The notes under the pieces were generated by a model. It did not search any database and had not been told where the DNA came from. It worked only from the letters and a program-made list of their open reading frames with translations. From assembly GCF_001700325.1 (NCBI RefSeq), contig NZ_MATO01000069.1, positions 1 to 33,917 of the forward strand: a DNA stretch of 33,917 bases, in the 5' to 3' direction. A program made the translations under genes and the position numbers. Shown here piece by piece: positions 7,773 to 18,766 of this stretch (within the stretch, counting starts at the first letter, position 1; every line of letters starts with the position of its first letter). Origin of the DNA: Caryophanon latum (GTDB lineage: Bacteria > Bacillota > Bacilli > Bacillales_A > Planococcaceae).

Positions 7773-7886
7773 CAGGTGCCAAAACCTATTGTAACAGCTT
7801 GACTGTTACGGCAGCTTGCACCGTTTAATAGCTCGGATTGCTAGGAGCAAGCTGTTGAAGCGGGGAGATGAGCCCCCGCTTTTTTT
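7773..7886 (+). ncRNA. Candidate orphan structured small RNA (about 114 nt)
   Basis: A plus-strand transcript is predicted between a consensus extended -10 and a GC-rich terminator, with no open frame of useful length. It contains a perfect 7-bp hairpin (GTAACAG 7791-7797 with CTGTTAC 7803-7809) and a perfect 8-bp helix (CAGCTTGC 7812-7819 with GCAAGCTG 7847-7854) that encloses a small inner hairpin. An alternative helix, GGTGC 7775-7779 with GCACC 7818-7822, would compete with the second one. The next gene is on the other strand, so it is not a leader. I could not match it to SRP RNA, 6S RNA, tmRNA, T-box or a riboswitch that I know. Confidence 0.55.
7859..7886 (+). terminator. Intrinsic terminator of the candidate small RNA
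   Basis: AGCGGGG (7859-7865) pairs with CCCCGCT (7874-7880) around an 8-base loop, followed by T to 7886. The T-run is on the plus strand only, and it overlaps the 3' end of the convergent esterase gene. Confidence 0.82.
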
Positions 7887-8784
7887 ATTTGCCTAAAAAC
7901 GACACGATACGTTCAATCGTTTGCTCAATTTCCTCTGCAAATACCGCATTCGTCGTAAAATAGCTATGAATGAGTCCGTTCATTTCAATCGCTTCTACTT
8001 CCACACCAGCTTGCTGTAACTTCTTTGCATACAGCCATCCTTCATCTTTTAACACATCATTTTCCGCCACAGCGATGAACGCTTTCGGAGCTTTTGTTAC
8101 GTCCGCAAAATAAGGAGACACGCGTGGATTCGCTCGTTCCGTCACTTCTACATATTGTTCAATAAACCAAGCCATTACTTTCGCATCTAACCCACACCCT
8201 TGTGCATAAGTTTCATACGACGCCGTATTCATGCACGCGTTCGTTACCGGATATAATAAAATTTGCGCCTCGATCTGTTCCTTAAACGTATTTGCTACAA
8301 CTGTTGCTAAGTTACCACCAGCACTGTCACCCGCAATCGCAATACGCGATAAATCGATATTGTACTGTGACGCATGTTGAACGATCCATTGAAAAGCCGC
8401 TTCACAATCTTCTACTGGCACAGGAAATGCATATTCTGGTGCTAAACGATAATCAACGGAAACGACGATGCGTCCTGTTTTTTGTGCAAGCAAACGGCAT
8501 GATGCATCTGACGTATCGATGCTATTAATGACCCAGCCGCCACCATGGATATAAACAATCGCCCCGAGCTTGCCGACGTTTTCCGGTGTGTAAATACGCA
8601 GTACGATATTGCCATCCTTTACGTCAATGCGCACGTCTTGAATGCTAGCGAGCGGTGAAACTGGCTGTGCGATGCGTGGAACGGCACGTAACTTGCGTGC
8701 ATGCTGCGGTGATAATGTATATAACGCTGGTAGCTGTTGTTGCCTTGCAATATGTTTTTTCGCTTTTTCAATAATTGTTCCCAT
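7885..8784 (-). CDS. Alpha/beta hydrolase, family IV (HSL-like) esterase
   Basis: From the ATG at 8784 (GGTGG seven bases upstream) the protein has 299 residues; an upstream GTG in frame at 8832 lacks a ribosome binding site. It has the oxyanion motif HGGGW at 80-84, the nucleophile elbow GDSAGG with S154, an acid in AENDVLKDEG (D243) and the catalytic histidine in GLIHSYF (H273). These are the hallmarks of hormone-sensitive-lipase-type carboxylesterases, usually cytosolic enzymes acting on short acyl esters. No signal peptide is seen. The substrate is unknown. Its 3' end touches the terminator of the convergent small RNA, so mutual transcriptional interference is possible. Confidence 0.88.
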   Translation of the reverse strand: MGTIIEKAKKHIARQQQLPALYTLSPQHARKLRAVPRIAQPVSPLASIQDVRIDVKDGNIVLRIYTPENVGKLGAIVYIHGGGWVINSIDTSDASCRLLAQKTGRIVVSVDYRLAPEYAFPVPVEDCEAAFQWIVQHASQYNIDLSRIAIAGDSAGGNLATVVANTFKEQIEAQILLYPVTNACMNTASYETYAQGCGLDAKVMAWFIEQYVEVTERANPRVSPYFADVTKAPKAFIAVAENDVLKDEGWLYAKKLQQAGVEVEAIEMNGLIHSYFTTNAVFAEEIEQTIERIVSFLGK

Positions 8785-8970
8785 ACACTTACCACCTATT
8801 CCGATTAAGTTACTATGTTTTATAGTGTACACGAACTTTACTAGTTATGCAATGCTCGCTCTGCACATTTTGCGCGATATTTTTTCACCTTAAAATACTC
8901 GTTCACACCGAAAAATACGTATTCAAAAAAGAATCCGCTATAGTTGTTCTCAACCTCTTTTATTTGTTTT

Positions 8971-9006
8971 AATTTTCTGATATTATCAGATAATACTGAA
9001 TATAAA
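8971..9006 (+). promoter_or_regulatory. Overlapping palindromes and CodY-like box before the aminotransferase
   Basis: AATTTTCTGATATTA (8971-8985) matches the CodY box at 12 of 15 positions. It overlaps CTGATATTATCAG (8977-8989), a 13-base palindrome, and TATTATCAGATAATA (8981-8995), a perfect 7-1-7 palindrome. A -10-like TATAAA (9001-9006) follows. This density of symmetry upstream of a weak promoter suggests an operator; the regulator is unknown. Confidence 0.4.
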
Positions 9007-9057
9007 GAAGTTTTTTTGCTTTTTTATATGTAACTTTTTATGTAAAGGGACGATAAT

Positions 9058-10266
9058 ATGCAGTTTTCAAACAAAATTTTAAATACGCCATCATCATTTA
9101 TCCGCAACATTTTAAAAGTGACGGATTCACCAAATGTTATTTCATTCGCAGGTGGCTTACCAAATCCAATTTCATTTCCAATTGACGCGCTTCAAGAAGC
9201 AATTAACAACTCGATTGCACATGAAGGCGCGAAATTATTCCAATATTCAACGACACAAGGCTATTTACCGTTGCGCGAAATGATCGCAGCAAAGTACCGT
9301 AAAAACTTCGGTCTAGACATCGATGCATCAGACGTGTTCATTACGACAGGCTCACAGCAAGCACTTGAAATTTTAGGTAAAGTATTTTTAAACAAAGGTG
9401 ACGGCGTTGTTATGGAAGCACCTGGATATCTTGGCGCTATTCAAGCTTTCACACTAGCAGAGCCTGAATTTTATCCAGTAACGCTTGAAGAGGACGGCTT
9501 AAACGTCGCACAGCTTGAAGAAACACTAAAAAACAATCCAAACATTAAATTTATTTACACAGTACCGAACTTCCAAAATCCAACCGGTATTACGTATTCA
9601 CGCGAAAAACGTGACGCCATTTACGAAGTCGTGAAAAATTACGACGTAGCATTAATCGAAGACGATCCTTACGGCGAATTGCGCTTTAGCGGCGAAGCAT
9701 TGCCATACATTGGCGCAGGTCGCTTACAAAACTCAGTGCTGCTTGGCTCATTTTCAAAAACGGTTACACCGGGCTTCCGCTTAGGCTACATCGTGACGAA
9801 AAATAAAGAAATTTTAAGTCATGTTGAAACAGCGAAACAAGCGACAGACTTACACACAAACATTTTCGCACAAATGACGATTGCGGAATATTTAACACAT
9901 AACGCTTACGAAGAACATGTAAACAAAATTATCGAGCTTTACAACACACAAGCAACAGCGATGTTAAACGCAATTGAAAAGCATTTCCCAAAAGAGGTGC
10001 ACTATACGAAACCACAAGGCGGCATGTTCATTTGGGCAACGCTTCCTGAAGGTATTTCCGCACTTGAGCTATTTGAAGAATCAATGGCAGCAGACGTAGC
10101 GTTCGTACCAGGTGATCCGTTCTATACGCATCCAAATAACGTTAACACATTGCGCTTAAACTACACGAATGCAACAGAGGAAATTATCGAAGAAGGCATT
10201 CAACGTTTAGGAAATATTATGAAACAGTTTATCGAGAAAAAACAAAAAGCTACAGTTGAAGCATAA
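9058..10266 (+). CDS. PLP-dependent aminotransferase (class I/II, LysN/2-aminoadipate-type)
   Basis: This 402-residue fold-type I aminotransferase has the PLP lysine in LLGSFSKTVTPGFRLGY (K234), the NFQNPTG cofactor motif (171-177), the EDDPYGELRF block (201-210) and the substrate-carboxylate arginine region near the C-terminus (LRLNYT). The ISFAGGLPNPISFP start and overall layout match the MocR-like/LysN group, enzymes active on 2-aminoadipate, branched-chain or aromatic amino acids. The N-terminal HTH of true MocR regulators is absent. The substrate cannot be fixed. With the ilv-leu cluster nearby and a CodY-like box upstream, a role in branched-chain or aromatic transamination is possible. 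AAAGGGA precedes the ATG. Ends in a strong terminator. Confidence 0.86.
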   Translation: MQFSNKILNTPSSFIRNILKVTDSPNVISFAGGLPNPISFPIDALQEAINNSIAHEGAKLFQYSTTQGYLPLREMIAAKYRKNFGLDIDASDVFITTGSQQALEILGKVFLNKGDGVVMEAPGYLGAIQAFTLAEPEFYPVTLEEDGLNVAQLEETLKNNPNIKFIYTVPNFQNPTGITYSREKRDAIYEVVKNYDVALIEDDPYGELRFSGEALPYIGAGRLQNSVLLGSFSKTVTPGFRLGYIVTKNKEILSHVETAKQATDLHTNIFAQMTIAEYLTHNAYEEHVNKIIELYNTQATAMLNAIEKHFPKEVHYTKPQGGMFIWATLPEGISALELFEESMAADVAFVPGDPFYTHPNNVNTLRLNYTNATEEIIEEGIQRLGNIMKQFIEKKQKATVEA

Positions 10267-10312
10267 AAAAGGTGTCCCGAAAGTCGATGTTGACTTTCAG
10301 GACACCTTTTTT
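10267..10312. terminator. Bidirectional terminator between aminotransferase and rbsK
   Basis: GGTGTCC (10271-10277) plus AAAGTC pair with GACTTT plus GGACACC (up to 10306), with one mismatch and a 6-base loop, flanked by A6 and T6 runs. The symmetric flanks let it serve both convergent genes. Confidence 0.88.
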
Positions 10313-10339
10313 ATTTTAGCGAAACACGTTTACGTATTG

Positions 10340-11215
10340 TTACAACGCTGCACGCATTGGCATACCTTCTTGTGCGCCGAGTTTTTGTACAGCTTTAGAT
10401 GCGGCTTGTACGGCAAATGGAACAGCTTGTGCAAGCGGCTTTCGTTCGACGAGTGCGACTGCGAGTGCGCCGTTAAACGTATCTCCTGCACCAGTCGTAT
10501 CGACAACATCTACTGTCGGTGCAACAACTCCGTGAAGCCCGTTATCATCCGCAAACAATGCCCCGTCGCCCCCGCATGTCACAATTACTTTCTTTGGATG
10601 TGCTATCGCCGCTTCCTCTGGCGTTTGCCTAAATATTGCTGCACATTCGGTTTCATTCGGCGTCATATACGTAATGTACGGCAGCCATTCGTGCTGAAAA
10701 TGCGTGGCGGGTGCTGGGTTAAATAGCACCGGTACATTCGCCGCACCGCATTGATGCAACACCCACTCTGTCAGCTCCACTCGCAATTCCAACTGCAAAA
10801 CGACAAGTGCTGCATTCTCAATTATATGCTTGAATCGCAATATATGTGCTACATCGATCGCATAGTTTGCGCCTGATACGACTGTAATGCGATTGTCGCC
10901 GTCATGTAGCTGAATGAGCGCGATGCCTGTTTCTGCATCTACTTCAAGAAGTGCATCTGTCTGTACCCCGTTATGTATTAATTGTTCGCGTAGTTCACGC
11001 CCGAACGCATCTGCGCCAACCGCACCAATCATTTGTACGTTGCCACTAAGACGTGACGCTGCAACAGCTTGATTCGCACCTTTGCCTCCTGGTGACGTCG
11101 TAAAACGTTGCCCAAACACCGTTTCTCCTTGCTTCGGCAACACGTTCGTATGCAACACTAAATCCATGTTCACACTGCCGACTACAACGATATTATTTTG
11201 TCGTTCCGCGCACAC
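10340..11215 (-). CDS. rbsK: Ribokinase
   Basis: RbsK phosphorylates D-ribose to ribose 5-phosphate with ATP. The PfkB-family signatures are GSVNMD (13-18), GGKGANQA (43-50) and DTTGAGDTFNGA (239-250, catalytic D245). The start is decided by the ribosome binding site: GGAGG followed eight bases later by GTG at 11215 gives 291 residues, the usual family length. The longer frame (to 11266) adds 17 basic residues not expected in the family. The start lies inside the last codons of the upstream regulator gene (23-base overlap), so translation is probably coupled. No ribose transporter or rbsD is present in this window. Confidence 0.92.
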   Translation of the reverse strand: MCAERQNNIVVVGSVNMDLVLHTNVLPKQGETVFGQRFTTSPGGKGANQAVAASRLSGNVQMIGAVGADAFGRELREQLIHNGVQTDALLEVDAETGIALIQLHDGDNRITVVSGANYAIDVAHILRFKHIIENAALVVLQLELRVELTEWVLHQCGAANVPVLFNPAPATHFQHEWLPYITYMTPNETECAAIFRQTPEEAAIAHPKKVIVTCGGDGALFADDNGLHGVVAPTVDVVDTTGAGDTFNGALAVALVERKPLAQAVPFAVQAASKAVQKLGAQEGMPMRAAL

Positions 11216-12161
11216 AAAGCGACGCCTCCAATACAACACGCGTTTGCTGAATTTCCTTATCTTCAAGCTTGCTAATTAACATGCGTGTCGCCGTCTCACC
11301 TAGTCCGTAAACTGGTTGCGCTACAGTCGTCAGCCCAGGCAACACCATATCACCTAGCTCAATGCCGTCATAGCCGACTACTTGCACATCTTCTGGCACG
11401 CGTAATCCCGCTTCTTGAATTGCCTTTAATGCGCCAAGTGCTGCATAATCGCTACATGCAAATACACCGTCGATTGTGCGATCTTGTGCGAGCGCCTCTT
11501 TCGTCGATTCAAACGCATATTGATAGCGTAAATCCCCTTCTACAATGCGATATGACACATTGTCAGTCATCGCCGCTTCAAACCCTTTAGCACGCTCTGC
11601 AAACGTGCCTGCGTTTTGTGGGCCGCTTAAACAAATTAAATTCGTTGCACCGCGCTCAATTAAATATGCCGAGCCGAGCTTTGCTGCTTCAAAGTTGTTC
11701 GTTGACACGTACGGAAGCTGGCTATTATCTTTTCGATCAAGCGCTACGACTGGAATGTTTAACTCTAAATAACTTTGCTCCGAAATTAAATTGGACGCAA
11801 CGATAAAGCCCGCAACATACGTTTGACGAAGGCGCTCAATATATAATTTTTCCTTCTCCTCCTGCTCGTCGCTGTTACAAAGTACAACCGTATAGCCGAG
11901 TGATAATGCCGTATCCTCTACTGCACGAGCAAGTTGCGGGAAAAATGGGTTCGTAATGTCTGGTACAATTAAACCGATAATATTTGTTTGCTTCGTCGTT
12001 AAACTGCGGGCTACTTGGTTCGGACGATAATTTAGCTCTTTGATTGCGCGTTCAATCGCTGCCTTTGCTTCTTGGCTCACGTAATCTTTGTTATTTAAAA
12101 AACGTGACACGGTCGCAACTGATACGCCTGCATGTTTTGCTACTGTTTTAATATTTGCCAT
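11193..12161 (-). CDS. rbsR: LacI-family transcriptional regulator, probable ribose operon repressor
   Basis: The 322-residue protein has an N-terminal LacI HTH (4-23, IKTVAKHAGVSVATVSRFLN), the hinge helix around NYRPNQVARSL, and a periplasmic-binding-protein-like ligand domain starting at TNIIGLIVPDITNPFF. It is translated directly before rbsK and overlaps it, so a role as ribose-responsive repressor of this small operon is the best reading; the gene name rests on that context. AGGTGA precedes the ATG. An inverted repeat about 40 bases upstream may be its own operator. The C-terminus is slightly short but intact. Confidence 0.85.
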   Translation of the reverse strand: MANIKTVAKHAGVSVATVSRFLNNKDYVSQEAKAAIERAIKELNYRPNQVARSLTTKQTNIIGLIVPDITNPFFPQLARAVEDTALSLGYTVVLCNSDEQEEKEKLYIERLRQTYVAGFIVASNLISEQSYLELNIPVVALDRKDNSQLPYVSTNNFEAAKLGSAYLIERGATNLICLSGPQNAGTFAERAKGFEAAMTDNVSYRIVEGDLRYQYAFESTKEALAQDRTIDGVFACSDYAALGALKAIQEAGLRVPEDVQVVGYDGIELGDMVLPGLTTVAQPVYGLGETATRMLISKLEDKEIQQTRVVLEASLCVRGTTK

Positions 12162-12201
12162 AATTTCACCTTTATTCCTGTTGTAATGAAGTGTCGTAAA
12201 A

Positions 12202-12217
12202 ATACTACGTTCAGTAT
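12202..12217. promoter_or_regulatory. Possible operator upstream of rbsR
   Basis: ATACT and AGTAT form an inverted repeat with a 6-base spacer (ATACTACGTTCAGTAT), 41 bases before the rbsR start. It lacks the central CG typical of many LacI-family operators. No convincing -35/-10 pair was seen around it. Confidence 0.25.
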
Positions 12218-12439
12218 GTCACAAAATTTTCCAAAATACTATAGCAATATTATATACATTAGAAATTTAATATGTTAGATCGCTCATCATCATTGCTTTT
12301 TCTATGGAAGTTCGCCCCTTTCAAGCAATGCGTATTCACGTTAAATGATGAATATGCTATATCCTCATGTAGTACCCTTTTCCATCACATATTAAACGCT
12401 ATTTTTGTCTCTATTTCAAAATCGGTGCTTGCAACATGT

Positions 12440-12611
12440 AGATGTATGTTCTGAAATACAGGCGGCGACTTAGCGAAAATCTTTTTGCAACCGGCACCCG
12501 AGCCGAAAATCGATGAACAAAGGCTACGTTCGTCGCGTCTATGCGACAATTTGTGACCAACATGATGTCGCTCTTCGCGAAAAACGTCCTCCGAAATGAA
12601 AAAACTATCAA
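12440..12611. other. GC-rich non-coding block of unknown nature
   Basis: Inside the 520-base gap between rbsR and leuD this block differs in composition from its AT-rich surroundings. It includes the hairpin GTCGC/GCGAC near 12530-12550 and a TTTCGGAGGACG edge on the minus strand. Open frames across it on both strands lack ribosome binding sites. It may be a degenerate intergenic repeat. The remainder of 12162-12633 holds nothing else that I can support. Confidence 0.25.
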
Positions 12612-12633
12612 GAAGCTATTTCTATTGTAAAAT

Positions 12634-12673
12634 AAAAAAATACCATTCGAGCAGTAATGCCCAAATGGTATTT
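12634..12673 (-). terminator. Intrinsic terminator of the ilv-leu cluster
   Basis: On the minus strand AAATACCATT (12673-12664) pairs with AATGGTATTT (12647-12638) around a 16-base loop and runs into seven T. It lies 10 bases after the leuD stop. Confidence 0.85.
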
Positions 12674-12682
12674 CATTATTTA

Positions 12683-13276
12683 TTATTCAAAAACGATGCG
12701 CTTCTCTTCGTACGCTTTAATATGATCCTCATACTTAAATGTTAACGCAATTTCGTCCCAGCCGTTTAATAGCATTTCTTTATAGTACGGATCGATGTTA
12801 AATTTATATACTTTACCTGCTGCATTCGTTACCGTTTGTTCACCTAAATTCACTTCAATTTCAGAAGCTTCAGCAATACCCGCTGCAAGTAACTCTTCAC
12901 ACTCTTCTTCTGTTAATTTCACTGGTAAAATACCATTTTTGTAACAGTTGTTGTGGAAAATATCCGCAAAACTTGGTGCAATGACAACGTTGAAACCGTA
13001 GTCTAAAATTGCCCACGGTGCATGTTCACGTGATGAACCACAGCCGAAGTTATCTTGTGCAACTAAAATTTTTGCGCCATTATATTGCGGCTGATTTAAT
13101 ACGAAATTCTCATTAACTGAGCCATCTTCATTAAATCGCCAGTGATGGAATAAAAATTCACCGAAGCCTGTACGCTCAATGCGCTTTAAAAATTCTTTTG
13201 AAATAATTTGGTCTGTATCGACGTTTTTATGATCAAGCGGTGCATATACGCTTTTTACAATATTAATTGGTTCCAT
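12683..13276 (-). CDS. leuD: 3-isopropylmalate dehydratase small subunit
   Basis: LeuD is the swivelling small subunit of isopropylmalate isomerase and pairs with LeuC to convert 2-isopropylmalate to 3-isopropylmalate. It is 197 residues, normal for the family, with the signatures VDTDQIISKEFLK near the start and DNFGCGSSREHAPWA in the middle. It is the last gene of the cluster, follows leuC after 31 bases and has a good AGGAG ribosome binding site. A terminator follows at once. Confidence 0.97.
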   Translation of the reverse strand: MEPINIVKSVYAPLDHKNVDTDQIISKEFLKRIERTGFGEFLFHHWRFNEDGSVNENFVLNQPQYNGAKILVAQDNFGCGSSREHAPWAILDYGFNVVIAPSFADIFHNNCYKNGILPVKLTEEECEELLAAGIAEASEIEVNLGEQTVTNAAGKVYKFNIDPYYKEMLLNGWDEIALTFKYEDHIKAYEEKRIVFE

Positions 13277-13307
13277 CTATGTCACTCTCCTGCAAATTAA
13301 TGTACGC

Positions 13308-14717
13308 TTATGCTTGCTGTTGCTTCATGTATTCACGTACATCGACGAATCGACCGTGAATCCCTGCTGCTGCTGCCATTTCTGGTGACACTAAGTGCGT
13401 ACGTGCGCCAGCGCCTTGGCGTCCTTCGAAGTTACGGTTTGATGTAGACGCACAACGCTCACCTGAAGGAATAACATCTTCATTCATCCCTAAACATGCT
13501 GAACATCCTGATTCGCGCCATTCAAAGCCTGCTGCTAAGAAAATTTCATGTAAACCTTCTTCTTCTGCTGCTTTTTTCGTAGACCAAGATCCTGGTACAA
13601 CGATGCCGCGTACACCCGGTGCAAGCTTTTGCCCTTTCACAATGCTTGCTGCTGAACGTAAGTCTGATAAACGTGAATTTGTACAAGAGCCGATAAATAC
13701 GTGTTGAATTTCAATGTCTGTAATATTTTGACCTTCTTGTAAATCCATATATTTTAACGCTTTCTCTAACGCGTTACGATCGATTTCATTATCATAGTCT
13801 GCCTTTGTCGGTACTGATTTCGTTACACCTACACCCATCGCTGGATTTGTTCCCCATGTTACGATTGGCTCAATGTCAGCTGCATCGATTTCAAGTACAA
13901 CATCATACGTCGCATTTTCGTCAGATGCTAAACTTAACCAATATGCAGCAGCTTCGTCAAACTGCTTTTGTGGTGCATGACGACGACCACGTAAGAATTC
14001 CACTGTCGTTTCATCTGGAGAAATTAAGCCAGCTTTTGCGCCCGCTTCGATTGACATATTACAAATTGTCATACGCTCTTCCATTGAAAGCTTGCGAATC
14101 GCATCACCCGTATATTCAACGATATGCCCCGTACCAACACCGATACCCCATTTTGCAATAATTGCTAAAATGATATCTTTCGCTGTTACACCAAAGCCTA
14201 GATCACCGTTTACGCGAATTTCCATTGTCGGTGGCTTCGTTTGCCATAACGTTTGCGTGCTCATTACGTGCTCAACTTCAGACGTACCGATACCGAATGC
14301 TAATGCACCGAATGCACCGTGAGTCGCCGTATGTGAGTCACCACAAACGATCGTTTTACCAGGTTGTGTTAAACCTAGTTCTGGACCGATTACGTGTACA
14401 ATCCCTTGATCTGGATGTCCAATATCTGCAAGCTCAACGCCGAACTCTTTTGCGTTATCAGCAAGCGTTGTAATTTGCTTTTTCGCAATTGGATCGTTAA
14501 TTGTTGGTAAGTTTTTTGTCGGTACGTTATGATCCATCGTCGCGAAGCAAAGATCTGTACGACGCACTTTTCGCCCTGCTAAACGTAATCCTTCAAAAGC
14601 TTGTGGACTTGTTACTTCGTGAATTAAATGTAAGTCGATATAAAGTAAATCCGGTTTCCCGTCTTCTTGATATACGACGTGCTGTTCCCAAATTTTATCG
14701 ATAATATTTTTCGCCAT
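13308..14717 (-). CDS. leuC: 3-isopropylmalate dehydratase large subunit
   Basis: LeuC is the [4Fe-4S] catalytic subunit of isopropylmalate isomerase. The three cluster cysteines are visible in [14 protein letters not shown] and in [13 protein letters not shown]. The [22 protein letters not shown] substrate-binding block is intact. At 469 residues it has the length of the bacterial two-subunit form. It lies 24 bases after leuB and before leuD, so the two subunits are made from one message. Confidence 0.97.
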   Translation of the reverse strand: MAKNIIDKIWEQHVVYQEDGKPDLLYIDLHLIHEVTSPQAFEGLRLAGRKVRRTDLCFATMDHNVPTKNLPTINDPIAKKQITTLADNAKEFGVELADIGHPDQGIVHVIGPELGLTQPGKTIVCGDSHTATHGAFGALAFGIGTSEVEHVMSTQTLWQTKPPTMEIRVNGDLGFGVTAKDIILAIIAKWGIGVGTGHIVEYTGDAIRKLSMEERMTICNMSIEAGAKAGLISPDETTVEFLRGRRHAPQKQFDEAAAYWLSLASDENATYDVVLEIDAADIEPIVTWGTNPAMGVGVTKSVPTKADYDNEIDRNALEKALKYMDLQEGQNITDIEIQHVFIGSCTNSRLSDLRSAASIVKGQKLAPGVRGIVVPGSWSTKKAAEEEGLHEIFLAAGFEWRESGCSACLGMNEDVIPSGERCASTSNRNFEGRQGAGARTHLVSPEMAAAAGIHGRFVDVREYMKQQQA

Positions 14718-14741
14718 AGTGTTTCACCGTTCCTTCACTCA

Positions 14742-15818
14742 CTAGTTTGAAACTGGAGCATTGATTTCTGTTAATACTTCGTTTGTCCATTGTGACGTTG
14801 TTAGTACACGAGAACCTTTTGATGCAAGGTCGCCTGTAAAGAAGCCTTTTTCGAATACAGCGTTTACTGCGCGCTCGATTTCTGCTGCTTCTTCATTTAA
14901 GCCGAATGAATATTTTAAAAGCATTGCTACTGAAAGAATCGTTGCTGCCGGGTTTGCTTTTTCTTGTCCTGCAATATCCGGTGCTGAACCGTGTACCGGC
15001 TCGTATAAACCGAAGCTATCTGCACGCATTGATGCAGACGGTAACGTACCTAAAGAGCCTGTAATTACTGACGCTTCATCAGATAAAATATCGCCAAACA
15101 TGTTCTCAGTCACGACAACGTCATAATGCGCTGGATTTGTAATCAGTTTCATTGCCACTGAGTCGACTAAGTTATGCTCTACTTCTACATCTGGATATTG
15201 TGCTTTTTTCTCTTCTACAATTTGACGCCATAACTTACTCGTATCTAAAACGTTTGCCTTATCTACTGAGCACAGTTTACCACGACGTACACGTGCTAAG
15301 TTAAATGCTGTGTCAACAATGCGCTCAATTTCTTTACGTGTGTAAGCAAGCGTATCAATGGCATGATCCTCTGCTAAAACGCGTGGCTCACCGAAGTAAA
15401 GTCCACCTGTTAATTCACGTACAATCATTAAGTCTACGTTTTCTGCCACTTCACGCTTTAATGGTGAAGCATCAAGCAAACTTGGAATCGCCGCTACAGG
15501 ACGAAGGTTCGCGAACAGATCAAAGTGCTTACGAATTTGTAGTAATCCTTTTTCTGGACGTAAGTGAGATGGATTGTTATCCCATTTTGGGCCGCCAACA
15601 GCACCTAATAATACCGCGTCACTCGCTTCACATTTTGCAATCGTCTCTTCTGGCAACGGATTGTTTTCCGCATCAATTGCCGCACCGCCGATTAGTGCAT
15701 ATTGTAAATGAAATGTATGGTTGTAACGTGCTTCAATCGCTTGTAGTACTTCTACTGCTGAAGCGACTACTTCTGGGCCAATGCCATCGCCCGGTAAAAT
15801 CGTAATTGTCTTTTCCAT
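14742..15818 (-). CDS. leuB: 3-isopropylmalate dehydrogenase
   Basis: LeuB oxidatively decarboxylates 3-isopropylmalate to 2-ketoisocaproate with NAD+. The ATG at 15818 (358 residues, MEKTITILPGDGIGPEV) is preferred: GAAAGGA lies 11 bases upstream, whereas the in-frame ATG at 15830 sits directly on the ribosome binding site. Family motifs include GAVGGPKWD, RELTGGLYFGEPR, VTENMFGDILSDEAS and the NAD-binding EPVHGSAPDIAG. It opens the last segment of the cluster: 265 bases separate it from leuA, and these hold a terminator, a promoter candidate and a CodY-like box. Confidence 0.97.
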   Translation of the reverse strand: MEKTITILPGDGIGPEVVASAVEVLQAIEARYNHTFHLQYALIGGAAIDAENNPLPEETIAKCEASDAVLLGAVGGPKWDNNPSHLRPEKGLLQIRKHFDLFANLRPVAAIPSLLDASPLKREVAENVDLMIVRELTGGLYFGEPRVLAEDHAIDTLAYTRKEIERIVDTAFNLARVRRGKLCSVDKANVLDTSKLWRQIVEEKKAQYPDVEVEHNLVDSVAMKLITNPAHYDVVVTENMFGDILSDEASVITGSLGTLPSASMRADSFGLYEPVHGSAPDIAGQEKANPAATILSVAMLLKYSFGLNEEAAEIERAVNAVFEKGFFTGDLASKGSRVLTTSQWTNEVLTEINAPVSN

Positions 15819-15860
15819 CGTTCGAAACATCCTTTCGTTCTCCGCGTTTTATAATGTCGC

Positions 15861-15875
15861 TATTTTCCGACAATT
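15861..15875 (-). promoter_or_regulatory. CodY-box-like site before leuB
   Basis: On the minus strand AATTGTCGGAAAATA matches AATTTTCWGAAAATT at 12 of 15 positions, 43 bases before the leuB start and downstream of the candidate promoter, where CodY could act as a roadblock. CodY control of ilv-leu genes is established in Firmicutes; this particular site is inferred. Confidence 0.4.
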
Positions 15876-15994
15876 GATCATAAAAGTTGACTACATAGTA
15901 ACACGTATGTTGATTAGCCAGTAATTGGCTGAAAGCGTATTACGATCGAGCATTTTATTAAAAGTAGGCGATAAAAAAATATCGATTCTGCTAT

Positions 15995-16024
15995 ATATAA
16001 TGACTCATTCAACATATATGACAA
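15995..16024 (-). promoter_or_regulatory. Candidate promoter of leuBCD
   Basis: TTGTCA (minus strand, 16024-16019), an 18-base spacer and TTATAT (16000-15995) lie immediately beyond the leuA terminator. This would give a leader of about 170 bases before leuB with a few small hairpins and no T-box motif. Confidence 0.45.
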
Positions 16025-16033
16025 TTTATGTAG

Positions 16034-16071
16034 AAAAAATACCAGCTTGTCTAGGTCAGACTAAGCTGGTA
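16034..16071 (-). terminator. Intrinsic terminator after leuA, inside the cluster
   Basis: On the minus strand TACCAGCTT plus GTCT pair with AGAC plus AAGCTGGTA (one bulged A, 5-base loop), followed by six T. It starts 12 bases after the leuA stop. It should cut transcription between leuA and leuB, at least partly. Confidence 0.85.
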
Positions 16072-16083
16072 CTTGTAAAGTTC

Positions 16084-18723
<2,640 letters not shown>

Positions 18724-18766
18724 CAAGTGTATTTGTGAAAATAATTGAAAACTTTCGAAAATAAAG

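Noticed and set aside
12411-12611. Open frame of 66 codons on the minus strand between rbsR and leuD
   Set aside because: It begins with TTG without a ribosome binding site, and the composition reflects the GC-rich block rather than coding use.
15831-16020. A 33-codon frame with a Leu-Leu-Leu-Ile run upstream of leuB, like an attenuation leader peptide
   Set aside because: Its ATG lies inside the spacer of the candidate promoter and has no ribosome binding site; no attenuator terminator follows it before leuB.
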